Assembly: GCA_009801085.1 (NCBI GenBank)
Contig: VNWV01000009.1
Coordinates: forward strand, 548,501 to 612,500
Direction of reading: 5' to 3'
Length of the DNA: 64,000 bases
From: Lasiodiplodia sp. COLG20
Taxonomy: Eukaryota; Ascomycota; Dothideomycetes; Botryosphaeriales; Botryosphaeriaceae
How positions within the stretch are numbered: position 1 is the stretch's first letter; every line of letters begins with the position of its first letter. The notes under the pieces were generated by a model, which was given only the letters and a program-made list of their open reading frames with translations, made no database searches and was not told where the DNA came from. A program made the translations under genes and the position numbers. Shown here in pieces: positions 53,301-64,000 of the stretch.

Positions 53301-54925
53301 ATGTCGAATATCCACGATGAGTGTTCCCCGCTCCTTCGAAACGGTCATGGAGAAGACCCTGAACACAAAGAGGTGAGCGAAGAGCTATATGAACTTTCGT
53401 GCGTTTTGCTTACGATTTTGCAGCAGATCAAGTTCTCGGAAGATGATCCAGCGAACCCCCGATCATGGACGAGAAAGACGAAGATGACCAATGTCGCAGT
53501 CATTGCCTCGATGGCTAGTAAGCCTGTGCCCTTTTCGAAGACAAGTAATTGGACGGCCGGCTGATGGAAACATTGCAGTCTTGAGCCCGCTCGCAAGTTC
53601 TATGTTTACTCCTGGAATGAGCCAGATTGCTGAGGGGCTCCACACCTGCACAGACACTGTTATCGGCGCAACGACCGGCTTCGTCGTCATGCTAGGTCTC
53701 GGCCCACTCATTCTGGCGCCCCTCTCCGAAGCATTTGGTCGCAGGAAGTTATACCTATCCTGTTTTACCATGTTCACCCTCCTACAAATACCCACGGCTT
53801 TCAGTCCCAATATCGCGGTGATGATTACTCTCCGCACGTTTGCTGGTTTCTTTGGTAGCGTTGGCATCGCCAATGGCGGAGGAACCATCAGTGATATGTT
53901 CTACCCCGAGGAACGAGCTGGCGCTTTGGGATGTTATATTCTGGGTCCTTTGCTCGGTCCGACCCTTGGCCCGCTCATCGGGGGTGTCATCGTCCAGAGG
54001 CTGGGCTGGAGGTGGCTTTTTCTCATCCTAGCCATCCTTTGCGGAGTCAACACCACCTCGGGATTTCTTTTTCTCAAAGAGACGTACACACCAGTCATCC
54101 TGAAGAAGAGGAAGGAGGCCATGGAGAAGGAGGCAGGGTCAGAAGACACAGAGTATTGGTTCGAGGGTGAAGACTTGAGGCCAATGTCGACTAAGCTGGG
54201 TCACTCCTTCTTGCGCCCTCTTCGTATTCTGACACACCCTATCGTCTTAACAATGTCCTCATACCAAGCTTTGATATTCAGCACGACCTACAGTTTGTAT
54301 ACCAACTTCCAGGATATTTATGGTGGACAGTACGGCTTCAATACTGAGCAAGTCGGTCTCACGTATCTTGGCCCTGGAATCGGGTTTATATTCGCGGTCC
54401 GGCTCCTGGTCCCCCGGATTGACGATGTATACAAGAGATTGAAGAGTCGCAACGGCAATATGGGGGAGCCCGAATACCGACTCCCGCTTGCAAACATCGG
54501 GTCTGTATTTATACCCGTGTCGCTTTTGTGGTAAGTGAGCATAACCGTCCATCATGATTTTCTCTCCACAGGCTCACGCTCCCGCTAGGTTTGCCTGGAC
54601 CATTCACTTCAATACTCACTGGGCCGCATCTCTTGCTAGCACTTTTTTCTACGGTATAGGGCAAGTTATGATTATCAACTGCACGCAGAACTATTACATA
54701 GACGCCTTCGAGAAGTACGCCGCCTCGGCCATAGCAGCGGGTGCTGTGTTTCGTTCTGTTGTTGGTGGGGTGGTACCCTTATTTGCGCCGACACTGTTCA
54801 AAAGCATTGGCTACGGTTGGGGGATCTCAGTCTTCGGGCTGCTCAGTCTTTTGCTCAGCCCCGCCCCGCTGGTTTTCTACCGGTTCGGCGAGCGCATCCG
54901 GGAGTCGTTCGCAGTCGAGCTGTGA
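53301..54925 (+). CDS. MFS transporter, DHA1 (drug:H+ antiporter) type
   Basis: Predicted 12-TM proton antiporter at the plasma membrane. Exons 53301-53372, 53424-53517, 53579-54530, 54589-54925; introns 51, 61 and 58 bp; 484 aa. The first intron (GTGAGC..TTGCAG) is in frame and stop-free, but its removal gives the normal HKE-QIKFSEDDPANPRSW N terminus. In the last, the acceptor is CCGCTAG, since the nearer CACAG leads to an early stop. Motifs: NPRSW before TM1, the DHA1 loop PLSEAFGRRKLYLS after TM2, RTFAGFFGSVGIANGGGTIS, GALGCYILGPLLGPTLGPLI in TM5, WRWLFLILAI. The C-terminal half ends with FYRFGERIRESF. The substrate is unknown; no biosynthetic gene is adjacent, so it may be a general exporter of toxic or polyamine-like compounds. 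Confidence 0.88.
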
Positions 54926-55797
54926 TCCGAAAACCTTATCTATGGAACGGCCCGCCCCACAGCAAATTGTCCACTAGGGCTGCAATAGATAAGCATAGTC
55001 TCTACTATAGGCATTTTGAGGCAACTAGATGTGTGGATCGGGCCTCTGGAGGATTAGATGATCAGCTGGGCCACGTGCGTGACGACGCAGGCCTGCAGAG
55101 GGATCGCCACTGCACCGGTCGAGTCGATCAACGCACATCAAAGATCGCTGGAGACTAAAGCTGAATCCGCTCTGGCAATTGCCATCGAAGGACTAGAAAT
55201 TCGGCATTGTCTTGTCACTTCTGCAATGCAGGGTTGAGCTAAGTTGTCATAGCGCGGGGGCATACGTCGGGAGGTGCGTAAATCGGGACGGCAAGTACCT
55301 TGAGTGAAAATTCGGAAGACTACCCTGCACGCCTCAGCGTGGGGTTGTAAGTGGCACGGCACGTGTGGGCTCGGAAGGGTTGTTGCTGTCTCATCTCCGA
55401 AGGTGCTAGACGAAAGTGCCGACATCGCAATTGCGCAAAGAGATGCAGAAAGCAGCGCATGTTGGTTTCATGAGCGCGACGTAAGGCGAAAGCTGATCGG
55501 TCTTAAAAGGGTATATAATCTTGCTTATCACGGAGCCTTTACGTCCGAACAGAACCTCGTTCTGGTGTAGCAGACCCGACTCTCTCGTTTACAACCTCCC
55601 CATTCTGGCTACTGTGGACGGCCGTCTTGGTGCGGCTGCCACGGGGGATGGTGGTTGGCCCCTGCATGGAATACGAACAGAGTTCACAGGTCCGTCGTTC
55701 TGTCTACATGCGTCCGCGGGTGCCGTGCGCATGCACCAATCCCCGTCTTTGCCAGCAGAAAATTGTGGTTTGTCGCCAATGACAGCTGTGGTCACGT
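54926..55797. other. Intergenic between convergent MFS and CGR1 genes
   Basis: 872 bp. GGGTATATAAT at ~55508 is a good TATA-like match but has no recognised gene downstream on the plus strand. No repeat or RNA gene identified. Confidence 0.5.
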
Positions 55798-56258
55798 TCA
55801 AGAGTTAAGCTTTTTGTTGCGTTTCTCCTTCCGCTTCAGTCTTTCGACCCGTTTGGCGTGCATCTTCGCGGCCATCTGTTCGTATCTCTCGCGCTCTGCC
55901 TTCTTTTCGCGCTTGTCCTTGATCGCTGCGATCCGTGTCTACCCCAAAAGTGTCAGCTGCTGGCAATCGTGCCCCGGCCTTCAAGACCACCAACCTGTCT
56001 CTCCGCCTCCTTCTCATCCTTCATTTCCTTTTCCTTAGCCTTGATGGCGGCAAGTGCTTTGCGCTCCTCGGCGCGCTTCGCATAAGAGGTGAGGCCGGAG
56101 TTAGGACGGAAGGCTTTTTTCGGCTGGTGCCACTGCTTGCCTGTGGACACAGTTAGCCGACTGCGGCACTTTTCGTGGGCGAAGAGGAACGCACCGTTCT
56201 TGCGCATGCCCGCCGCGGCAGCAGGAGGAGGAGCGGAACTGTCGGCGTCGGAGGACAT
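55798..56258 (-). CDS. CGR1: rRNA-processing protein Cgr1
   Basis: Small basic nucleolar protein for 60S subunit maturation. Exons 56258-56195, 56140-55995, 55938-55798; introns 54 and 56 bp; 116 aa, normal size. The acceptor of intron 2 is GGGGTAG before ACACGGATC. Motifs: [40 protein letters not shown], then the Lys/Arg/Glu helix [20 protein letters not shown] and the terminal [18 protein letters not shown], which is the family hallmark. Start [12 protein letters not shown]. The first intron is in frame and stop-free. It is the third ribosome-assembly gene in the window after UTP13 and RRP9. Confidence 0.92.
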
Positions 56259-56872
56259 GATCGGGGATTGGAGGGAGGGGTGGGGTGAGGAGTGCCAAAG
56301 GCGTGCGGTCGTTTGCTAAGAAAAATGTCCGCAGCCCTCCACTCGATCTGATAAAATTGATGGCGCTAGATAACTCTAAGCGGACACTAGCCGCAGACAG
56401 GCCACTCAACCGGCTTGGCCGCCCCGCAAGGCGCACGCTGGATGGCAGATGGAGCCTGCTAGGACCACTGGGCGTCCAAAATCTTTTCGCCGGCCCTGGT
56501 CTCGTTTCCTGCGACTCCGCCGCCAGCCCCGGCCGCGCAACTGCATGGCACTGGGTCTTCGTTTTCCCATGACTTCACCCACACAGCGGCGCATGCGCCC
56601 AATGTGCCAGTCAGAAACTGAGCCAAAAAAATTCCCTCATGCCCCAGCGCGATTACCGCGCCCCTAGTTCACGTGCTATAAATACTGCCGCTGCCCGAAA
56701 AGCCCGCAGCGGCGGCCGCCCTGCACGCCATCACCACTCACCACCCGCCGATTGCGCCCACCCCGCTGCCACGCAGCCCGCCTGTTTCTCCTGATTTTCA
56801 TTTATACCACAATGCTCCCGCGATAGCAATTGCTCTCCCAGAAAACCCAGCCCCCCACGTAATTCGTTCACC
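56259..56872. promoter_or_regulatory. Divergent promoter of CGR1 and the ornithine-carrier gene
   Basis: 614 bp. A TATA-like GCTATAAATACTG at ~56678 lies ~195 bp before the carrier ATG. GC-rich sequence with short frames only. Confidence 0.5.
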
Positions 56873-57936
56873 ATGGCAGCTACTTATTCCGAGCGCCCGC
56901 TTGGCGTGCCCGACGCCGAGCTGGCCATCCCCACGCCCAACACCACCCCGGAGTCGACCAAAGAAGCGCTCGCCGGTCAGGGCATGGAGGCCTTGAAGGA
57001 CATCGCCTGCGGCTCCCTTGCCGGCATCATCGGCAAATACATCGAATACCCCTTTGACACGATCAAGGTGCGCCTGCAGTCGCAGCCGGAACACCTCCCC
57101 CTCCGATACACCGGGCCGCTGGACTGCTTCCAAAAGTCGTGGGCCAAGGATGGATTCATGGGCCTGTACAGGGGCATCAGCGCGCCGCTTGTTGGCGCCG
57201 CAGTGGAGAATGCCAGCCTGTTCTTCAGCGTGAGTGCTACCTAGTAGTTTGAGACGACCCCGCTGACTCCCTGCTGTAGTACCGCCTCTGCCAGGAAGCC
57301 CTCCAGTCCACAATCTACCCGGCGAACCAGCCATTGCCCTTCGGCGCCTTGCTTCTGTGTGGCGCGGCGTCGGGCGCCTTCGCATCCTCCCTCCTCACAC
57401 CCATTGAACTGGTCAAATGCAAGGTGCAGGTCCCCGTCGAGACGCCCAGCGGCCACTTTGTGAAGATGGGGCCGCTTGGGGTCATGGCGTCGGTGTACCG
57501 ACACCAGGGAATCGCAGGGTTCTGGCACGGGCAGCTCGGCACGCTCATCCGCGAGACGGGCGGGTCAGCCGCGTGGTTCGGTGGGTACGAGGGCATGGGG
57601 CTCGTCTTTCGGCAGGCGCGCGAGAAGCGCACGGGCAAGAAGAGCGACGAGCCGCTGCCCATCCACCAGCAGATGGTGTGCGGCGCCACGGCCGGCGTCA
57701 GCTACAACTTCCTCTTCTATCCGGCCGACACCATTAAGAGCCGTATGCAGACCGAGGACGTCAGCCGCAGCGTCGTCGGCGGGCGGAGCTCGTTCTGGTC
57801 GGTCGGCAAGCTGATCTGGCATCAGCATGGCTTGCGCGGCCTGTACAGAGGGTGTGGCATCACGGTTGCCCGGTCTGTGCCCAGCTCCGCGTTCATTTTC
57901 ACGATCTACGAGACTTTGCGGGCGTATGTTGGCTGA
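56873..57936 (+). CDS. ORT1: Mitochondrial ornithine/basic amino acid carrier (Ort1/AmcA-like)
   Basis: Inner-membrane antiporter that exports ornithine from mitochondria for arginine and polyamine synthesis. Exons 56873-57229 and 57280-57936; intron 50 bp; 337 aa. ATG at 56873 in CACCATGG. Three mitochondrial-carrier repeats with PX[DE]XXK signatures: [39 protein letters not shown]. Each is followed by G-rich contacts such as [26 protein letters not shown] and [13 protein letters not shown]. The segment [19 protein letters not shown] is typical for the Ort1 group. Carnitine/ornithine relatives (Crc1) are the alternative. Same strand as the next gene. Confidence 0.9.
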
Positions 57937-58867
57937 AGCGTGGTTTGTTCGCATTCCTTGGTGTTACGGTGTTTCGGTGCAAAAAGCAACAAAGCGTACT
58001 TCACATAAAAAGGGCGATTGTCTCGCAGGTAGACGGATTGTTTCGAGCGTGGATACCAATTTCTACTACACATAGACGGTCTTGGAATTTACTTTGTTCA
58101 ATTGGCTGTCTGAAGGTCTGAGCCGTGAAACTTTTGGATAATGGCGCAAGCCCGGCCACGGCTGTTGTAATATCGCTCAGCCACGCGGCGAGGGAAAATT
58201 ACGCACCTGGGCCCTGAGAGCTCCGCTTGAAGCCATATTGCCGCGCCAACACAGTTTGACCGGTCCGCCTGTCTCAAGGCCTAGGCCTGCCCGGATGGAC
58301 GCCAACGAGACTTTGTGCTAAGCATTCCTCTGGCGCTTTCGCCAAGAGATAAAGGTACGGAGTGCGCGGTGGAGCGGATCGCCCGCCCTTTTCTCCGCTC
58401 CAGCCTGGAGGAGGGGCACGAGGGGTAGCTGTTTTTCCCCTTGAGCATTTCACCAGCCACAATCACATGTCATCAAGCCTCAGCCTCGCTTGTTCAGCAG
58501 AGGAATGGTGGCTGGAGTGCGGGAGAAATCGATAGGGCGGGCGGGCTGCGGCGGGCGTCGATGAGCCGAGGATGCGGGCATGTGCGCGACCGACATCATA
58601 GCCGGGGGCAGGGCCAGCGTTTGTGAGTGCTGTAGCGTGCGAGGAGCGTCCTACTCTGTCCCCCTACTTGGAATATGCCCTGGACCTGATGACCGCAGGC
58701 CGCCTTTCACAAAGCTATTGGTACTCGACCGCAGAGCGCCCATACCGTTCCCGATCTCGCGACGACGACGACGACAGACCACGAACTTGCGACGCTCGAG
58801 AGAGACGTGCTTCGACGACACGCCGCCTGTCGTGCTATACTAGGACCGGGGAGCAGCGACCGACGCA
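57937..58867. other. Intergenic between carrier and PMP24-like genes
   Basis: 931 bp. Some GC-rich frames, none with domain content. No repeats recognised. Confidence 0.5.
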
Positions 58868-59895
58868 ATGGACAGGGCAATGGAGCTTGTGAAGAGCTTG
58901 GAGGTTAGTAGTGTTGCAGTTCCGCTGGGTGGCCAGCAAGGTGCGCAGAAGGCGACCGAGAGCGGCCTTTTGATCCATTACTACGAACCCATGGCTGACT
59001 GGAACTTCGACGCGGCGCAGGCCTCGGCAGAGCGCATCGCGCTCGACCCGAAATACCATGAGGTCCTCACGCTGGTCAAAGGCATTCGGAATGGTATCGT
59101 CTACGGAACCAAGGTGCGATTCCCGCACGCGCTGGTGTAAGGCTCGCCTCCAACATGCCGAGGAAACGACGCTGACTGCGACTTGCACGCTAGGATGATA
59201 TTCCTCTTCCGCTCCGGCGAGTATGTATTCCCGATGGATAAAAGAGAAACGCGACTGACAGGCGCACCCCCACAGCTTCCGCACCAAGGCCAAGCTCGTC
59301 TTCAAAGCCACGCGCCAGCACGCGCGCAACCTGGGCATGTTTGCGCTGATCTACAAGACGGGCATGCTTCTGCTGCGGCATGCGTCGCCGACGGGCAAGG
59401 AGCAGCATTACGATGCCTTTCTGGCGGGGCTCGTAGGCGGCTACGCCGTTTTCGGCCGCACCATCCACAGCTCCGTCAGCCAGCAGATCGTCATCTACGT
59501 CTTCGCCCGCGTTGTGCTTGCCTATGCGAAGCTGCTCGTCCAGCCCAAAGGCGAACACGCCAACGGCAAGGGCGGCCACCACCACGGCCATGGCCACGGC
59601 CATCATGGTAGGGTGGGTGGCGGTGGTGGCTGGGAGATCATCAGCGACCCAGTGCTGGCGGCCAAGGTGAGGGACAATGGATGGACCGTCTTTGCGAGCG
59701 TGAGCTGGGCTCTCGTCATGTACCTGTTCCGGTGGCACCCTGAGACGCTACAGTCGAGTCTGCGGAGTAGCATGCATTACATGTGGGTATTCCTTTTTGT
59801 CCGTGTCGGTTCCATGCTGATGACCCTCCGTTTGCAGCTACGAGCAATCGGACCACTGGGATTCGTTGCGGACGCTCATCTGGCATAACAAATAA
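58868..59895 (+). CDS. Peroxisomal membrane protein 4 (PMP24/PXMP4-like)
   Basis: Integral peroxisomal membrane protein of the Tim17/22/23 superfamily. Exons 58868-58903, 59021-59136, 59194-59220, 59276-59782, 59838-59895; 247 aa. The 117-bp first intron is in frame and stop-free, but splicing puts the start MDRAMELVKSLE next to ASAERIALDPKYHEV, as in relatives. Motifs: LTLVKGIRNGIVYGTKVRFP, HALVMIFLFRSG, FKATRQHARNLGMFALIYKT, FLAGLVGGYAVFGRTIHSSV. The C-terminal YEQSDHWDSLRTLIWHNK is conserved-looking. An unusual Gly/His insertion (GGHHHGHGHGHHGRVGGG) separates the third and fourth helices. The transported substrate, if any, is unknown. Confidence 0.87.
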
Positions 59896-61845
59896 AGTCG
59901 AAAGAAGAGAGAAGAAGCTCTCTAGGATAAGGTAACGGCTGGAGGGCGGGTACTGTCTTTGGGAATTGCATGGGGAAATGGCGTCATGGCGCAGTGAAGT
60001 TACTGGACGGGTTAATTGTACCCAGGTAAGTCCAGGTTGGAACGGGGCTCAGGTCGGCTCTTGATGTGATTATTTGCAAGATTGTTGGCTTCATGTAGAA
60101 ATGTTTGCGCGCCGGTTGCAATATGATTCTTCGAATGCCTAGAAGTCAAGATGGAGCTTGAACAAATTCCACGCATAAGCAGATAAGCGATGCCGATGAC
60201 GTCGACACTCCGCCATGCAGCGTCACCCGTGCCGTCTCTTCTCGAAAGCACCTACGCTTGAAGCCCACGTGTCGGATAGATTCGACGGGATAAGGGCCGC
60301 AATTGCCACCGGTGAGTCCGATGCGGCAGCTGCACAGCAACAGGAATGACTCTAACGAAGGAATCGCAAGTATGAGGCATTGGCGCCTCCCAGGGTGCTG
60401 TGAGGCGCGCGGTGCCGCAATGCCGAGATGGATTCCAAGGACAGGCAAGGTGGACACAGTTGCGGCACTTGGCTGGACAGCGGCGGGAGGCTTGGATGAA
60501 CACAAGACCACAACACAGAGCAGCAGAGCGTTCGCGTGTTCGTACAGCGACAGGGTTCGCGATCCTTCTCACTGCATACCCCGGGTGTTCGTCCCCACGC
60601 CGATTGTGGCAATGTTGCTTTGCAACGCTCTCGCTAGCGTGGCCAAGAAGACATGTCCAACGTCAGGGCGCGCCGCATGTGGTCGGGGTGCAGGGCGACC
60701 AATTGCGCGGTGCGGGAAGAGCCGCAAGTAATAGAGAGGTGCTCCGTAGAGAGTAATTGAATTCGTTAGTTCTATGAAATCTACGTAGAGGGGTAGCCGA
60801 CTTATAGTCGGCTGGTACAAAGGGTAAGCAATAGCAAACGCCCAAACTCCATGGTTTGTACAATCAGTCAACAGTTTGTCCTTCTAGAATCAACTAGGGC
60901 CTGCTTGCCCAAACTAGTCAAGTGCGTGATTTTCAAGCGAACACGTACCTTGTCAAACACAGATGGGGACGAGTTTGAGCGACGACAGTGAGGGATATTC
61001 CGAAAAACGCTGCTGCACTTCTGGTAAGGCCAGCTCTGCCATGGCCGGTGACACGAGAGGGAAAGATGTGCTGTGCAGATGAGTCAATCCGGTCGACCGG
61101 ATGGAGCTCACAGAACAACAAAGAAGAAGCAGCAGGATCCTCTAGTCTTGAATCCGCCGTCTACACTCGGGTTCGCCGTGCTCGCGGCGGAGAGAACAAT
61201 GGGCGATAATGGTACGGTGGTCAACCGCTCGGCCGAACAACGTTCGGTATCCACGACGTTGGGATACTCGTCTCGCGTGGAAGCGGGGGACAGGGGGCGC
61301 TAATCTGCGCGCTAACTTAGCAAGGCTGACCTGACGTCCCAAGTCTGCGCTGGTAGATGCGGCACGGAGAGAGATGTCTGCCTTGGCGGCTTCTAGAAAC
61401 AAGGATACGGCCGTCGGCGACCTGCGCAAAGCTGCTTTGGGAACTGCCTTGCGACTTGCTGTCGGTACATCGCGCCGATATTGTGTCACGGTGCAGGTGA
61501 CCTCTTACGGCACAGGCTGCCGTGTCACGACTGCGCGCGGCTTCGCCGAGAGCCCCGATAGCTTAAAGTTCGGCGCAGTGCTGCTGTGCTCCGCTGGTGC
61601 TTCTCTATCTTCCTTCACTTTCGGCAGACGGTCTGTTCAATCAGTTGATCCCCCCGAGTTCGAGCACTTGAAATACCTGCTCAGTCACTACGTCGACCCT
61701 CCCCTGCATGCGATTGCGCGAATTCCGTGTCTTGCATAAGCAAATGCTCCTCCACCACGAGGTCCGGCCGCCCTAGACCTCGCCGTGACTTTGCTTCCGA
61801 AAGCTAGACCGTACGCATTTCTCGACTTCCTCTGATGACCTGTGA
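59896..61845. other. Intergenic, no supported gene
   Basis: 1.95 kb. Competing frames on both strands (up to ~140 codons) without any domain or splicing support. A plus-strand frame at 61374-61739 begins with ATG but has no recognised homology. Confidence 0.45.
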
Positions 61846-62625
61846 ATGCTCATCAGCATGTCCACAGAGACCATCCATTTTGCCGAGACAGCAGAGCCTC
61901 CTACCGGAATCAGCCTGAAAGGGAAAGGGCTCCCTAGAAAGGAGGAGTCTGGACGATCCCCCGTAGTGTCGATAGACTTTGTAGCAACAGCCGGCCGTAT
62001 GCCATCACGCGCGGAGAGGGATTTGCGGAAGAGGGCAGACACTATGTCGACTGCGCCAGAATATGAAGCGGGTGCTTGCGATTGCCAGTGCAATTGCGCA
62101 GGCTGCTTCTGCAACGGAAAGAGTGGCCATGATGTCGGTGGACTTGACTTTGAGTCGAATGTCTTCCAGGCTGGGCCGGGAAGTGCGGAGGCTGGATTAT
62201 CACAGGAAGGAACAGAAGGATATCCCGCGGCATTCTCCTGGCGCGACCCCGGCTTTGACGAGCATGTCGACAACCGTTTTGGAGGCTTCGACATGACCAA
62301 AGATGGATTCCAACACTCGGAGAGCGATGGGTGCGAGCCATTACGGCGGTCCGTAATCTTGAGAGACTTGGCTACCTTCAATCGGACCGCAACCTCAACC
62401 TCTCTGGCCAATGAGGGTGCAAGCGGAGTGGCTAGCGTGGCAAGCTCCGGGTTCCTTCCGCGGAGGGCAGAGACGGTGCAGAATTTGCTGGACTTTGTCG
62501 GCTCGTGGGATGAGGCGTCGTCCAGCCCTGGGTGCCATTTCACCGGTCAACCACCGTGGCTCAGTGCGCCAGCATGTGGGAATGTGGGCTATCCGGCAGG
62601 AATCCGGGAGGAGGATATGAAGTAG
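61846..62625 (+). CDS. Hypothetical protein with a CxC-type cysteine cluster
   Basis: Unrecognised. Single frame of 259 aa from ATG at 61846, or from the ATG four codons later (61858). Composition is balanced and slightly acidic, more protein-like than the overlapping minus-strand frame, which is basic and Pro/Ser-rich. The notable part is CDCQCNCAGCFCNGKSGHD at ~80-98: six Cys in 12 residues, then His and Asp, a possible metal-binding knot. Gly/Phe/Asp-rich stretches follow (DPGFDEHVDNRFGGFDMTKD). No signal peptide or TM segment. No intron needed. It could be a lineage-specific gene or a chance frame; evidence is only the length and the Cys motif. Confidence 0.4.
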   Translation: MLISMSTETIHFAETAEPPTGISLKGKGLPRKEESGRSPVVSIDFVATAGRMPSRAERDLRKRADTMSTAPEYEAGACDCQCNCAGCFCNGKSGHDVGGLDFESNVFQAGPGSAEAGLSQEGTEGYPAAFSWRDPGFDEHVDNRFGGFDMTKDGFQHSESDGCEPLRRSVILRDLATFNRTATSTSLANEGASGVASVASSGFLPRRAETVQNLLDFVGSWDEASSSPGCHFTGQPPWLSAPACGNVGYPAGIREEDMK

Positions 62626-64000
62626 CCGTAGCAGGCGAAATGTCTCGATGGCAAGGGCGTCGGTCGTGGTCATTGTGTCGCCTGATTGGAGGACATGTGT
62701 TAGTGGTTCTTGAACAGTTTATTTCCACCACGTCTTGTACCTCAACCCGTGCCGCGGGTTCGCACGAACCTGCCCGTTTTCGTCGCGTTTCAGCGCTTAT
62801 GAAGGGAGCACGACGCCCGACTGCATGCATCTGTTGAGGCAAAACGTTGAAACGGCTCGCCCGCAGGCATGCGCGCCGCCTCCCGGCTGGGCGGGCAGGA
62901 GCATCTCCGCTCCGCGGGGGCGCAGAGTCTTATCAGACGATCTGCGCATATCCGTGGGGCGCTGGGTCTAGCGCCGTCCGGGGACAGTCGAGACTCTCGT
63001 TTTCTCGTCCTGACCGGTCTGCGATTGGCCGCGCAGTGGCAACGACCAGCTCTCCGAGTCATCGCTGTGGTGTGAGAGAGGCGCGATGCCTGCAGCAGCC
63101 GGCGGCACGGCGGGTGCGGTGCCGGTGGCCAGCCTGCGGTGAGCAGGCATCGTGAGACGCATGGCCGCCAGAAGCCGCCTCGCTCGCACACCGCATGGAG
63201 CTGCTATCGCGGCGCGATGCCGGCCGATCTCTGCTGCTGGGGCTAGCTTGTTCTCGACCATTCCAGGGTGCGTGCAACCCCAACCGCGCTGGTTGCGAGA
63301 GAAGTGCCTTTTAGCTGCTGGCCTGTCCCTGCCGTGCCGCGTCGACGATTGCACTGGGAGAGTCCGCGTCAGCCTGAACCCCTCCGCACTCTTCGAGTCG
63401 TACCAACCACCAGCCCTCCGCCCCGCCCGCCTGGACTTTGCTCCAGCTCCCGTCTGGGGAGAGAGTGGAGCCCGGCCTCCTGACCGTATATTTTTGGTTG
63501 CTGCACGGCCGTCGCAATACGGAGGGCTCCAGACCTCCTTCCCTCAGGCTCCCACTGATCCATCCTGCTACTCCTTCTCGCCAGCATCGCTGTGTCGTTT
63601 CGCCTCCAGGTGTAGAGCTTGGCGCGTTGCCCGTCCAGCGAGATCCTGCTTCTCCGCCATTGGCCCCGTCGTTGCATCCTTGACCCGCGGCTCCACATTT
63701 CTCGACGTCACTGTCGCCGACGCACCACTTCGACATTTTACCGCACAAGACCGACGTAGCTCGCTCCAGCGACAGCCGTGCTCCAACAGCCCTTCGTCAT
63801 TGTGTCCGCCTGTCTGCGCCGCCCCAACCACTCTCGTCCCAGCCCCGCGTCGAAGAGGTTTGTCTTGCACCTCGCCTGCCCACTCCTGACCCCCTAACCG
63901 TGTCGCAATTTCACTGACCCGACTTGTCAGGCCAATCCACCCATCTCTGGACATATCTCGGTCCCGCCTCTGTGTGCACCTCGGCCGCTACAAATCGACT
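62626..64000. other. Right-edge non-coding region, pyrimidine-rich leader-like
   Basis: 1.37 kb with no supported gene. From ~63.3 kb the plus strand is C/T-rich with many CCTCC and CCGCC tracts, like long fungal 5' leaders, so a plus-strand gene may begin beyond the edge. The longest frame (63152-63889) has composition typical of translated pyrimidine-rich DNA. Confidence 0.45.

Noticed and set aside
9612..56258. Three ribosome-assembly genes (UTP13, RRP9, CGR1) in one window
   Set aside because: They are 10-30 kb apart with unrelated genes between; this is an abundant class, so co-location is probably chance.
18701..59020. Six introns that are in frame and stop-free (RGD2 intron 2, TF 168 bp, TFG2, MFS intron 1, CGR1 intron 1, PMP24 intron 1)
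   Set aside because: With about 46 introns of ~55 bp, roughly this many stop-free multiples of three are expected by chance, so I do not claim regulated retention.
61374..61739. 121-codon plus-strand frame
   Set aside because: Begins with ATG but has no recognisable motif and overlaps an equal frame on the other strand.
61773..62543. Minus-strand frame of 256 codons
   Set aside because: Opposes the Cys-cluster frame, is Ser/Pro/Lys-rich without features, and is the less protein-like of the two.
63152..63889. 245-codon plus-strand frame at the right edge
   Set aside because: Translation of a C/T-rich leader-like region; Pro/Ser/Arg/Cys bias and no domain.

Overview
The window is nuclear DNA from a filamentous ascomycete (Pezizomycotina; the gene complement would fit a dothideomycete, but I cannot name the species). 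The evidence is dense monocistronic genes on both strands, about 46 short introns (mostly 48-63 bp) with GT-AG borders and CTRAC-like branch points, and fungal versions of Kip2/KipA, Rgd2, Dnm1, Csn4 and Cgr1. No ribosome-binding sites, operons, rRNA or convincing tRNA genes were seen. Several open frames begin at GTG/TTG/CTG; I placed starts at the first ATG that fits the family.

Left part, 1-9.4 kb: a KipA-type kinesin (its 3' end is outside the window), then the most notable locus, a three-gene mycosporine-like amino acid (UV-screen) pathway: a sedoheptulose-7-phosphate cyclase (demethyl-4-deoxygadusol synthase), a divergently transcribed O-methyltransferase, and an ATP-grasp ligase with an N-terminal membrane segment. 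Together they should convert sedoheptulose 7-phosphate to 4-deoxygadusol and then attach an amino acid. No fourth enzyme (MysD or NRPS-like) is beside them, so a mono-substituted mycosporine is the expected product.

9.6-32.3 kb: housekeeping and regulatory genes: UTP13, an unrecognised membrane protein, a Gly/Val-repeat low-complexity protein, an Rgd2-like F-BAR/DEP/RhoGAP protein, geranylgeranyltransferase-I beta (CDC43), RRP9, proteasome beta-4 (PRE1, whose start codon is split by an intron), a Zn2Cys6 transcription factor and a six-exon AT-hook protein. Three copies of a roughly 85-100 bp palindromic element lie just 3' of three of these genes.

32.3-38.6 kb is a gene desert with AT-rich stretches and an exact 118-bp tandem duplication; it looks like eroded repeat DNA.

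38.6-62.6 kb: bL21m, TFIIF-beta, CSN4, a decayed hemerythrin-domain pseudogene with C-to-T type stops, the mitochondrial-fission dynamin DNM1, an isochorismatase-like hydrolase, a secreted or membrane-tethered PEBP, an ANCHR-like zinc-finger protein, an MFS transporter, CGR1, a mitochondrial ornithine carrier, a peroxisomal PMP24-like protein and a Cys-cluster hypothetical protein. The last 1.4 kb is non-coding as far as I can tell, and pyrimidine-rich near the edge. Exon positions were derived by hand from splice consensus and reading-frame continuity.
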